This document shows positions 1 to 8,008 of a stretch of 64,000 bases of DNA, in pieces. Source of the stretch: Rheinheimera baltica DSM 14885 (GTDB lineage Bacteria; Pseudomonadota; Gammaproteobacteria; Enterobacterales; Alteromonadaceae); the NCBI RefSeq assembly GCF_000425345.1, contig NZ_AUDG01000001.1:124001-188000 (forward strand). Reading direction: 5' to 3'. The position numbers and the translations under genes are program-made. Under the pieces are notes generated by a model. That model was not told the DNA's origin. It saw only the letters and a program-made list of their open reading frames with translations, and ran no database searches. Position 1 is the stretch's first letter; each line of letters starts with the position of its first letter.

Positions 1-65
1 TTGAGATCCGCAATAGCAACACGGCGTTCGGGCACAAAACAGACTAGTTCTTCAATACCTATCAT
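1..65 (-). CDS. KASIII-like ketosynthase, N-terminal fragment (cut by window edge)
   Basis: Only the first 21 codons are inside the window. The leftward reading starts at an ATG at 65 and gives MIGIEELVCFVPERRVAIAD, which looks like the start of a FabH/KASIII-type 3-oxoacyl synthase: these commonly begin M-I-G-I followed by a strand, then P-E-x-R-V. It follows the AMP ligase by 56 bases on the same strand, so it is probably the next gene of the biosynthetic operon. The identification rests on a very short stretch; a full-length ketosynthase cannot be confirmed here. Confidence 0.45.
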   Translation of the reverse strand, partial: MIGIEELVCFVPERRVAIADL

Positions 66-121
66 GATGTTACTCTCTGATTAACCACAATGACCGCACC
101 GGACATACCGATGAGGTTGCT

Positions 122-1609
122 CTATGCTGCTTTGGTCAGTTGTGAAACATCGACCTTGCCATTATTCGACAGCGGCATCTGCTGCAAGAACTGAATTTCG
201 GCAAACATATAATCAGCATCGACATGCTGCTGCAGCCAGGTTTTAAATTCATCCTGCGCTTGTTTCGTCTGCTCGACCAACACCACAAACAGCTTGGCAA
301 TTTCGTTGTCGTAACTGTCTTTCACACCAGCCACCAGACAAATTTCCACAGCCGGATTCTTATAGACAATCGTTTCCATATCGCGGGGATATATACAGAA
401 ACCTCGCTGTTTAATCAGATCTTTGACCCGGCCCTTGAAGTACAGAAAACCATCTGCGTCCTGCATAAACAAATCACCAGTGGCCAACCAGTTATCATCG
501 CGATAACGACCGGCTACAACTTTGGCCCCGGCATCATTTTGCAGGTTAAAATATCGCTGGAACACCGAGGTACCCCGAACAAACAATTGTCCAACCTCAC
601 CGCTTGGCAACTCCTCCAGCACCACCCTGTTATGTTCGGTTGCCACTTCACGGAAAATTTTGGCATCAAGACCAGGCATTGGGATCCCAACCGAATCGCT
701 CTTTTCACCGAGATATCCCGCAGGTAAATACGACACCCGTTTTGATTCGGTCAAACCATACATTTTCACCACCTCAGCACCGATGAACTGTTGTTTTAAA
801 CCAAGTGCGGTGTGCGACGGAAACACCCCGCCGGTGCTCGTAATTAAACGCACACCGTTGATTTTCTTATTAAAGCGTTCCAGATATTTGTGCAAGCTGC
901 TGGCCAGTGCCGGAATTAACGGTAATACCGTAATGCCGCGTTTTTCGACAATATTCAGCAGGCTGATTGGATTAATGGTTTTGCGACACATCACCAGCTG
1001 ACAGCCGGTCGCAAGACAGAAGAACAACTGATACAGGCCATAATCAAACGACAGCGGCGAAATCAGCATAATGCGATCACTTTGCCGAATTTGTAGGTAG
1101 CCTAGAATTGAACGCAGCGCCGAAATCACATTGGCATGTGTCAACATGATGCCTTTAGGCTTACCGGTACTGCCGGACGTATAAATAATCAAAGCCAGGT
1201 CAACCCCCGTCAGCCGGGGCTGGGTCAAATAATGAAAGGCAGGTGGCACCACGGCATGCAATTGTTGCGTGGTGACAGGTTTTAAGCTGCGCGCTTCCGG
1301 GTCAAGTACAAAATCTGCACCACAGTCATCTATAATATTTTGCAGGGCCGCTTCAGACATCTCCCTTTTGGCTGGCACAACCACACCACCAAGCTGCCAC
1401 ACCGACAACAAAGCCGCGACCGTTTCCAGCGTGTTGGAAACCATCACTACAACTTTCTGCTGATGCTGGAGCGGATGGCAATACTTTGCGGCCAGTTCCA
1501 GCTCTGCTGTAAAAGAACAGCCATCATCGGCTTCAGTGCTGATACAACCGCTGAAGTTGCCATTAAGAACCGGAGTAATTAAGTCTTTTAAAGTAAAAAT
1601 GTTGTCCAT
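122..1609 (-). CDS. AMP-dependent acyl/aryl ligase (acyl-CoA synthetase family)
   Basis: This is an ANL-superfamily adenylating enzyme of 495 residues. It should activate a carboxylic acid as an acyl-adenylate and pass it to CoA or to an ACP of this cluster. The P-loop YTSGSTGKPKG lies near residue 145. Later motifs are the YGLTE core, the ATGD motif, and a C-terminal subdomain ending with the catalytic-lysine context NNGKVD. The ATG at 1609 is preferred over a TTG at 1615 because an AGGA lies 7 bases before it. The gene starts 9 bases after the ABC-2 permease gene. With two ACPs and no PKS module nearby, a role in loading the starter acid is plausible. The substrate cannot be read from sequence. 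Confidence 0.88.
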   Translation of the reverse strand: MDNIFTLKDLITPVLNGNFSGCISTEADDGCSFTAELELAAKYCHPLQHQQKVVVMVSNTLETVAALLSVWQLGGVVVPAKREMSEAALQNIIDDCGADFVLDPEARSLKPVTTQQLHAVVPPAFHYLTQPRLTGVDLALIIYTSGSTGKPKGIMLTHANVISALRSILGYLQIRQSDRIMLISPLSFDYGLYQLFFCLATGCQLVMCRKTINPISLLNIVEKRGITVLPLIPALASSLHKYLERFNKKINGVRLITSTGGVFPSHTALGLKQQFIGAEVVKMYGLTESKRVSYLPAGYLGEKSDSVGIPMPGLDAKIFREVATEHNRVVLEELPSGEVGQLFVRGTSVFQRYFNLQNDAGAKVVAGRYRDDNWLATGDLFMQDADGFLYFKGRVKDLIKQRGFCIYPRDMETIVYKNPAVEICLVAGVKDSYDNEIAKLFVVLVEQTKQAQDEFKTWLQQHVDADYMFAEIQFLQQMPLSNNGKVDVSQLTKAA

Positions 1610-1618
1610 GATCAAGTC

Positions 1619-2365
1619 CTATTCCCACTTAAATGTTTTAACTGAAATGCCGAATGCAATCAGGCACATCGCCGACAAAACTAAAAAATCCTGTGAGTTT
1701 TCGAGCAGGCTTTCACCATAAAAAAGCTGTGACTCGATTAAATCAAACAGATAACTCGCCGGTAAGGTCTGAGAAATAACCGCTAGCCAATCCGGGAAAA
1801 ATGTTTTTGGAAAAGTTGAACCGCTCAGAAAAATCATGATTAGAAATATCGCATTGGCGATGGCTATCGCCGTTTGAGGACGACTGCACAAATTAGCAAT
1901 AATAATTCCCACTGAACTAAACAAGACGCTGCCGATAAAAATCAATAACAATACCGAAAAGAAATTGCCATTTGGGTAGACCGAAAAAAGCACAGCTGCG
2001 CCGGCAGTAACCAACATAATCCCAAGCACAATAATAATAAGCTGTCGCAACATTAAACCGATGGTTACATGAAACCGGTTTAAATCAGTCACTTTAAGTC
2101 TTTTATATACACCCGATTGAAAATCTGCAGCAAGGACTGTGGTCAGTGCAAAAATGCCGCCTGACATAATGGTAATGACAAACACTCCGGTCACTGTCAT
2201 CAGTCTTGGATCATCACCGGTCACACCAGCACCTTTCGCATCACCGAAGACTGATAACATTAAAACCAGCATCGCCAACGGATATAAAAATGACCAAAAA
2301 AGAGCAGTTTTACTTCTGTATGCAATAATACATTGCATAATAAAAAAATTAGCTAATTGTCTCAT
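1619..2365 (-). CDS. ABC-2 type transporter permease
   Basis: This is a membrane protein of 248 residues with about six hydrophobic segments, typical of ABC-2 permeases of drug and polysaccharide exporters (DrrB-like). The N-terminal segment around residues 20-40 is followed by a cluster of helices from 55 to 200 and a last one near 225-245. Its ATG overlaps the stop of the ATPase gene upstream (CATGA), so the two are translationally coupled and form one exporter. It belongs to the biosynthetic operon and is the second export system in it. The gene is visibly richer in A and T than the ketosynthase region. Confidence 0.85.
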   Translation of the reverse strand: MRQLANFFIMQCIIAYRSKTALFWSFLYPLAMLVLMLSVFGDAKGAGVTGDDPRLMTVTGVFVITIMSGGIFALTTVLAADFQSGVYKRLKVTDLNRFHVTIGLMLRQLIIIVLGIMLVTAGAAVLFSVYPNGNFFSVLLLIFIGSVLFSSVGIIIANLCSRPQTAIAIANAIFLIMIFLSGSTFPKTFFPDWLAVISQTLPASYLFDLIESQLFYGESLLENSQDFLVLSAMCLIAFGISVKTFKWE

Positions 2366-3264
2366 GATGCTGCCTTTTCGCCTGTGAGTCGGACAAATAC
2401 ATCTTCCAGCGATGATTTCCCGATGGTTATCTTCGAAATAGAAAGTTTTTCAGACATGTCTTTGACAATTTGCATCAAACGGCCATTAATTGAATCGACA
2501 CTAAATGAATACACACCGTCAAAGAAGCTCATACCGACAACACCAAATTGTTCAAACGATTCCACATCAACCGGTTGTTCAAGCGTAAACTCTACTTTGA
2601 AACTGTCGTTATAAAGTTTAATGATGTTTTCTGGATTATCTGTCACCAGAATCTCACCTTTACTGAGAATAGAAACGCGATCAGCCAGCGCTTCTGCCTC
2701 TTCAATATAATGGGTGGTAAATATGATTGTCTTACCTTCACTTTTTAAAGTTCGGATAATATCCCATATCTTTAATCTTATTTGCGGATCCAGTGCATTA
2801 GATGGTTCATCAAAAAATAGAATATCCGGGTCATTGACGAGTGACAGCAAAATCGATAACTGCTGTTTCTGACCACCAGACAAATCTTTGTATTGGCAGT
2901 CCAGTTTGTCCAGCAAATTCACCAGGTCAAAATATTTATCTACATGGTTTGATGGCGTATCGTAAAACTGCGAGTAGTACTTAATTAACTCGCGTACCGT
3001 CAGATTGTCGTAATACACCGGGGTCTGAAAAACCGGTCCAATTTTCAGACCAACCTTCTGTTGACCAGCCGCATCGAAGTATCTAATTTCCCCTTCATTA
3101 AATGAGCGCAACCCCATAAGTATTTCCAGCGTCGTCGTTTTACCGGAACCATTTGGCCCCAGCAATGCGAATATTTCGCCATGCCGGACATCGAAGGAAA
3201 TTCCCTTTAATGCCGGTATTTTGCCGTAACGTTTTACCAGACCACTGATGCTAATAATGCTCAT
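2362..3264 (-). CDS. ABC transporter ATP-binding protein (ABC-2/drug exporter type)
   Basis: This 300-residue ATPase has Walker A GPNGSGKTT near residue 36, the signature LSGGQKQ near 129, Walker B ILFFDEPSNALD near 149 and an H-loop in TTHYIEEAEAL. The C-terminal 80 residues are the small extra domain seen in DrrA-like and CcmA-like exporters. It pairs with the permease whose start codon overlaps its stop. It sits between an ACP gene and the permease inside the biosynthetic operon, which suggests export of the product, a precursor or a self-toxic intermediate. Confidence 0.9.
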   Translation of the reverse strand: MSIISISGLVKRYGKIPALKGISFDVRHGEIFALLGPNGSGKTTTLEILMGLRSFNEGEIRYFDAAGQQKVGLKIGPVFQTPVYYDNLTVRELIKYYSQFYDTPSNHVDKYFDLVNLLDKLDCQYKDLSGGQKQQLSILLSLVNDPDILFFDEPSNALDPQIRLKIWDIIRTLKSEGKTIIFTTHYIEEAEALADRVSILSKGEILVTDNPENIIKLYNDSFKVEFTLEQPVDVESFEQFGVVGMSFFDGVYSFSVDSINGRLMQIVKDMSEKLSISKITIGKSSLEDVFVRLTGEKAAS

Positions 3265-3297
3265 TGTCGTTGTTCCTTTAAAAAAGGGGGCCGCCCG

Positions 3298-3570
3298 TTA
3301 AGCGGCCATCTCGAATGAAATCATCTGGTTATGCATATCAGCCAACGATGTCATGTCATCAAACTCCAGTTCGGAAGGATCAATCTGAAAGTCGCTATAA
3401 ATTTCTTCACAGGCGATAATCACTTCGACAATGTTCAGTGAATCGATACCGATTTCCGCCAATGGCACATGTGGATCCACGGTATCTGTTTTTAACGCTT
3501 CGGCTGTCACTGTGATCAGCTTTTGCAGTAATTCTGGATGTACAACGCTTTTATTCTCAAAACTAGACAT
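3298..3570 (-). CDS. Acyl carrier protein (first of two)
   Basis: This 90-residue acidic protein has the ACP fold signature. The serine that carries phosphopantetheine is in EIGIDSLNIVEV near residue 44, followed by a helix II/III pattern. It should be converted to the holo form by the Sfp-type transferase encoded at 22.6 kb. It lies between the outer-membrane barrel gene and the ABC-2 exporter, about 8.3 kb away from the second ACP. Two different ACPs in a discrete PKS usually serve different steps, for example starter loading versus chain extension. Which one does what is not visible. Confidence 0.9.
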   Translation of the reverse strand: MSSFENKSVVHPELLQKLITVTAEALKTDTVDPHVPLAEIGIDSLNIVEVIIACEEIYSDFQIDPSELEFDDMTSLADMHNQMISFEMAA

Positions 3571-3593
3571 AACTGTCTCCTTATAATGATTAA

Positions 3594-4856
3594 CTAAAAA
3601 ATATGCAGTAAATATGAAACACCAAAACTTATGCCTGGAGAAATAGAACCAAAGTCTGATTCTTTTCCACCATGGTAATAATTCGCTTTTATAAGAAGCT
3701 CTGAATTACCACCAAACTCTTTCTTAACTGACAATGATCCGATATAGCTACCATCATCCATGTTTACTAAAACACTTGGCTTCACCTGAGCTTCATATCC
3801 AGAGTGAAAACCGGTATAGGCGGCATAAAGATAATTACGCCCCAAGTACTGCTCTTCAAATATTTTTGAATCAATAAATAAACTACCACCACCACTTTTC
3901 ATATAATGACTAACCGACTGGTCTATCATTTGTTCTTGCATGCCGTGACGAAAGCCGCGGCCATTATGAAAATATTCGACACTGAACCGCTGCTTATCAT
4001 CGATATATCGGGTTAACCCGAGAAAAATATCCTGATAGCTGCCAATTCCACTTAAACTTTCTAGCGTTCTTCCAAAGTAAAATGGATCCGTCAGATTACT
4101 TTTATCAATCTCGACTTGCACTGCTTCCAGTACAAACGTCGTTGCCCAGGGTAAATTTCCATCCAGTGCCAGACCAAATTTTTCTGAGTAATCGCCAACT
4201 TTTGCATAAAACAACGAACCGTCGATAAAACGTTTAAAACTTATTTTTGACGCAATTTGTTTTCCACGATAAAAACTTTCATCATGCGTTGACAATAATA
4301 ATGAATAATCTACAACACTACCTGTCATTTCATATTGAATTTGATCTATCCCTGAATAACGGGCTGGATCCATAGAATCGAAATTTTTCGTAGTAAATCC
4401 ATTATCGATTAAATCTGCTGGTCGCCATTGAAACCCAGCACTCCAGCCTAAATTCTTCCGGCCGACAGACACATAATGACCAGCTTTAGAAAGACGATGT
4501 TCGTAATAATACTCAAGCGCTTTAATATCACTTTCATCACTACTATTTCCGCCTAGCTGTTTATAGTTATAACTAACCATGCCTCTTGTTTTAATTTTTG
4601 CATCATCGCTAATAGTCCATTTTATCTGACTATCAACAATGGCATTATTCTCAAACAATTCGTTACTTTGAATGTGTCTTAGCTCTGGAATGTATGTTCC
4701 TTGATAAATGAAATCTAAACTAGCTGTAAGATTTGACATGTTGCCAGCTACCAAGTCATCATTTTCTGACGTTGCAAATGGGTCCACACCTTCGGCATAA
4801 ACCGAAGAACTGGTCGCTATCAACACACTAATACGGATTGCTTTAGAGATATTCAT
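3594..4856 (-). CDS. Outer-membrane beta-barrel protein of the export system
   Basis: This is a 420-residue protein with an N-terminal signal peptide (hydrophobic core ISVLIATSSSVYA, probable cleavage after AEG or A-E). The rest alternates polar and hydrophobic residues and ends in a hydrophobic aromatic residue (SYLLHIF), as in barrels handled by the BAM machinery. Stretches such as VGRKNLGWSAGFQWRPAD resemble porin-like proteins that accompany LolA-like carriers in lipid-export loci. It sits in the operon with the LolA-like carrier and FtsX/LolD pair, so it may be the outer-membrane exit for the product. The DNA is A/T-rich relative to its neighbours. The exact family is not recognised. Confidence 0.6.
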   Translation of the reverse strand: MNISKAIRISVLIATSSSVYAEGVDPFATSENDDLVAGNMSNLTASLDFIYQGTYIPELRHIQSNELFENNAIVDSQIKWTISDDAKIKTRGMVSYNYKQLGGNSSDESDIKALEYYYEHRLSKAGHYVSVGRKNLGWSAGFQWRPADLIDNGFTTKNFDSMDPARYSGIDQIQYEMTGSVVDYSLLLSTHDESFYRGKQIASKISFKRFIDGSLFYAKVGDYSEKFGLALDGNLPWATTFVLEAVQVEIDKSNLTDPFYFGRTLESLSGIGSYQDIFLGLTRYIDDKQRFSVEYFHNGRGFRHGMQEQMIDQSVSHYMKSGGGSLFIDSKIFEEQYLGRNYLYAAYTGFHSGYEAQVKPSVLVNMDDGSYIGSLSVKKEFGGNSELLIKANYYHGGKESDFGSISPGISFGVSYLLHIF

Positions 4857-4868
4857 TGGCTGCCACTA

Positions 4869-6743
4869 CTAAAATTGAGGAAAATGATCGGCGTTTAACT
4901 CTTTGAAAGTTTCATCGATGTCGGCAATTGCCCGCAGTTTTGAACCAAGATGCGCCAGCGTATTGCGATAGAAATATTTAACTGCGTAAATTTTCCCCTG
5001 ATAAAACGACAGGTCAAAAGCTCGCTTACTGTCAGCAATGGCCTTTTGCGCGGCAACTGCGTTTTCCAACAACAACCAGCCAACGGTCAAATCACCAAAA
5101 GCGTTCATAAAACGGGTCGACATCAGATAGATTTGTTCCATTTCTCCGCCAGATAACCAGTCACCGAAGGTTGCAAGAGCAGTGCTAAGCGCTGTGGTTG
5201 CAGCCTCCAACTGTTCAAATTGATCGGCCAGCTGCGGAAACTGCTGTTTTTGCTCACAAAAATTGATGATTTCTTCTTTAAAGTAACCAAAAGCTCTGGA
5301 CGGCTTGCCGAGGGATAATTTCGATCGGACTAAATCTGCCGCCTGCATATAGTTGGTGCCTTCCCAGATACTCATGATTTTCACGTCGCGGCACTGTTGC
5401 TCGACCGGGAAGTCGCTGATGTAACCATAACCACCATGCACCTGGATTGCGGTTTCACACACGGTCCACGCCTGATCTGAACAATAGGCTTTCACCACCG
5501 GGGTCAGTAGATCGGCTAAGGTTTCATATTTTTTTTTCAGGGCTTTGGCATCACCTTCGGCATCATGAAGGGTGATGGCTAACGATGAATAGTTGGCGGC
5601 TTTGAGCACCAAAGCACGCATGCCATCTACTTTTGCTCTCATATCCAGCAACATACGTTTGACGTCAAGGTGAGCAATAATCGGCAACCGCTCTGCTTTT
5701 GGCGATGACATCGCCCGGATGCTGGTGCCTTGGATACGTTGCTGAGCGTAGTCAGCCGCGCTGTAATAGGCTGACGTGGCCAGCCCCAGTGCATAAGTGC
5801 CCGTGGCAACCCGCGCCAGATTCATCAACAACAACAGTTGCGATAAACCCATGTTTTCTTTTTCGCCCAGCAAGGTGCCGTAACAAGACCCTGTCTGACC
5901 AAATGACAATTGCACAGTGGCATTGCCTTTGAGGCCCATTTTCTTTTCCACCCCATCACAGCTAACGTGGTTGTATTCGCCCGGGCTACCATCGGCATTA
6001 AGCGCATATTTGGTCACAATAAAGCAGCTCAGGCCCTGGGTGCCAAGCGGTGCATCGTCCAATCGTGCCAACACAAAATAAACAATGTTATTGGTCAGAT
6101 TGTGCATACCAGATGAGATAAAAATCTTCGAGCCTTCAAGGCGGTAACGGCCATCAGGCTCACGCAGCGCTTTGGTCCGGATCAAGCCTACATCTGAGCC
6201 CGCATCTGACTCCGTCATCACCATGGCGGCGGTCATGGTGGGTGTCGTCAGGGCCTGGCTGTACAGTTGGCGTTGCTGCTCGGTACCAAATTTTTGCAGT
6301 AAATAAACGGCGCCAATATTAAAACCCGGATAAATGCAGAAGGCCGGATCCGCTCCATACAACACACTGTAAATCGCCTGATTGATAACATAAGGCGTAC
6401 CACAACCACCGTATTCCATCGGGGCGGAAATGCCACAAAGTCCCAGCTCCTGAAATTTGGCAAATACATGCTGATAAACCTCAGGTACTGTAACTTCGGT
6501 TGGCGACAGCATGTTGCAGCCGGCTTTGTCGGCGAGCTGGTAGCTGCGTCCTAAATATTCACGTGCAAATTTAATTGCTAAATCAATAACCTGAATGCAT
6601 GTCTCTTTATTAAGATGACTGAACGCCGGGGTATTGATAATCTGCTGTTCGACGTTCAGCACGTTGAACAACTGGAAATGCAGGTCCCGTTGATCCAAGC
6701 GGAACGACGAGTTTTGATTTAAAAATTGTTTGATATCATTCAT
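4869..6743 (-). CDS. Acyl-CoA dehydrogenase family flavoenzyme (long form)
   Basis: This 624-residue protein belongs to the long acyl-CoA dehydrogenases that carry an extra C-terminal helical domain. The FAD/substrate middle domain has AMVMTESDAGSDVGLIRTKA and KIFISSGMH. The C-terminal helical bundle has QVHGGYGYISDFPVEQ and IWEGTNYMQ, where the Glu of WEGT is the usual catalytic base. It would introduce an alpha,beta double bond into an acyl thioester using FAD. In this cluster it may add unsaturation to the chain or prepare the starter. The ATG at 6743 is chosen; a GTG one codon upstream is possible. A shorter relative lies at 17837-18871. Confidence 0.88.
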   Translation of the reverse strand: MNDIKQFLNQNSSFRLDQRDLHFQLFNVLNVEQQIINTPAFSHLNKETCIQVIDLAIKFAREYLGRSYQLADKAGCNMLSPTEVTVPEVYQHVFAKFQELGLCGISAPMEYGGCGTPYVINQAIYSVLYGADPAFCIYPGFNIGAVYLLQKFGTEQQRQLYSQALTTPTMTAAMVMTESDAGSDVGLIRTKALREPDGRYRLEGSKIFISSGMHNLTNNIVYFVLARLDDAPLGTQGLSCFIVTKYALNADGSPGEYNHVSCDGVEKKMGLKGNATVQLSFGQTGSCYGTLLGEKENMGLSQLLLLMNLARVATGTYALGLATSAYYSAADYAQQRIQGTSIRAMSSPKAERLPIIAHLDVKRMLLDMRAKVDGMRALVLKAANYSSLAITLHDAEGDAKALKKKYETLADLLTPVVKAYCSDQAWTVCETAIQVHGGYGYISDFPVEQQCRDVKIMSIWEGTNYMQAADLVRSKLSLGKPSRAFGYFKEEIINFCEQKQQFPQLADQFEQLEAATTALSTALATFGDWLSGGEMEQIYLMSTRFMNAFGDLTVGWLLLENAVAAQKAIADSKRAFDLSFYQGKIYAVKYFYRNTLAHLGSKLRAIADIDETFKELNADHFPQF

Positions 6744-6765
6744 CACTATTGCTCATCTTAAGTTG

Positions 6766-7581
6766 TTAAAAGTGCCGGGTGTGGACGTTCACAGCCACGC
6801 TGACATCGGCGAAGCAGTAATAGCCCCGCAGCGCCAGCGACCCAAACACAATGTTCTGATCAGCAAAATCCTGTTGCTGGTGATCGTTAATAAATGCAAT
6901 CCAGGGATCACTACCAAAGGCATGGCCATAGTGAGCGTGACCATCGGACAACAAAGCGACGTCTTTGAGCGAACGCCGCACCGGAAAAGACATGCTCTCG
7001 GGGAAAAATGGCAACGACAATGTGCTGGCCTGGCACTTGCGGGCGACCTGCTTGGCGAAACTGGCAAAACTGATAATATTGTTGCCGCCACTGGCGACGC
7101 CGGTGTGCAGTAAGTCAGCGGCGTCACCCTCTTGTTGAATTTCAAAGAACAAAGTGGTGATACCAAAACCTGATTTGCCCCACTGCTCATTTTCCGACCA
7201 GTACTTCATTTCCATTGAGTTAATGTCGAGAATTGAAATAGCCAGTAACGGCTGATGGGGTTTATGCTCGAAGTGGTACCGCAGGCAATATCCCCAGCAG
7301 GCACATTCGTAAGCATGGGTAAAACTCTGACTAACCAGCGCATCGCTTTCCAGCAAATTGCCAGATGCAATAGCCCCGGCTGAAAACACCGAATCCATCA
7401 TGGTGCTGCACAAATAATGATGGCCGGCATCGCTGTACGAATAATCACGATCAGCGCCAATACTTTGAGTGTGCTGCCTGATGACAGCACGGATCTGTTC
7501 GGCACTCTGCTCAATGCTTTTGTCAGCAAACTCTTCGCTGAACGGTGAATAAAAAGCATCCTTTAAAATAATCTTTGGCAT
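6766..7581 (-). CDS. Short KASIII-like (thiolase-fold) protein, copy 1
   Basis: This 271-residue protein is a paralogue of the 279-residue protein at 16996-17835. Both share an [EQ]CA[CT]WG[YF] segment, a following pair of strands, and an YGHxxGSDPWI motif near the C terminus. The layout resembles KASIII enzymes: nucleophile turn (A-C-x-G-[FY]), then strand, later YGNT-SAS, then a glycine-rich end. Here the nucleophile-position residue is Cys (ACWGY). The HQAN-like histidine region reads FFPES and the YGN asparagine is His. It is therefore shorter than FabH and only partly conserved, somewhat like PqsB. A structural or chain-length partner role is inferred; family assignment is tentative. Confidence 0.5.
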   Translation of the reverse strand: MPKIILKDAFYSPFSEEFADKSIEQSAEQIRAVIRQHTQSIGADRDYSYSDAGHHYLCSTMMDSVFSAGAIASGNLLESDALVSQSFTHAYECACWGYCLRYHFEHKPHQPLLAISILDINSMEMKYWSENEQWGKSGFGITTLFFEIQQEGDAADLLHTGVASGGNNIISFASFAKQVARKCQASTLSLPFFPESMSFPVRRSLKDVALLSDGHAHYGHAFGSDPWIAFINDHQQQDFADQNIVFGSLALRGYYCFADVSVAVNVHTRHF

Positions 7582-7603
7582 AGGTCACTCCTGATGTTGC
7601 CAG

Positions 7604-8005
7604 TTAGTCGCTTTCTACTTCAGCGGTTAGTTTTGCTATCAGATAGTCCGGTATCGCCATAATGGTTTTTTCAGCGGCTTGCACACAGACCATTCTGGTA
7701 GTCACAGCACAACACAGCGTGTTACGGCTAGTGATCCGGGTTTGCCATACCACGCCGCTACGATCGATGCTGCGTAGCACTGTTTTCACTTCAAGCTCAT
7801 CCTCCAGGAAGATGGCCGCCTGATATTTGGCAGCGATGGCATGCACCACCAGGGATACCCCGTGCTCCTTATTCAACCTTGAAAACGACAGTTCCCTGCG
7901 TTTTAGCCACCAATGCCGCCCCGTTTCAGCAAGTTCGAGATATTTGGCGTGATGGAGCACTCCACCCGCATCAGTGTCGGCATAAGAGACTAAATAGGTA
8001 TTCAT
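7604..8005 (-). CDS. Hotdog-fold acyl thioesterase (4HBT/YbgC-like)
   Basis: This 133-residue protein has the YbgC-type hotdog motif near its N terminus, YADTDAGGVLHHAKYLELAE, in which the first-helix Asp and the HHAxYLE segment form the active site. It should hydrolyse acyl-ACP or acyl-CoA, either releasing the finished chain or editing stalled ACPs. It starts 3 bases after the stop of the fused ketosynthase gene, so both are surely cotranscribed. Similar thioesterases occur in aryl polyene and flexirubin clusters. Confidence 0.85.
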   Translation of the reverse strand: MNTYLVSYADTDAGGVLHHAKYLELAETGRHWWLKRRELSFSRLNKEHGVSLVVHAIAAKYQAAIFLEDELEVKTVLRSIDRSGVVWQTRITSRNTLCCAVTTRMVCVQAAEKTIMAIPDYLIAKLTAEVESD

Positions 8006-8008
8006 GCT

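Noticed and set aside
224-1001. Rightward open frames across the AMP ligase gene
   Set aside because: They are antisense to a gene with full ANL motifs and show no protein-like pattern or ribosome site.
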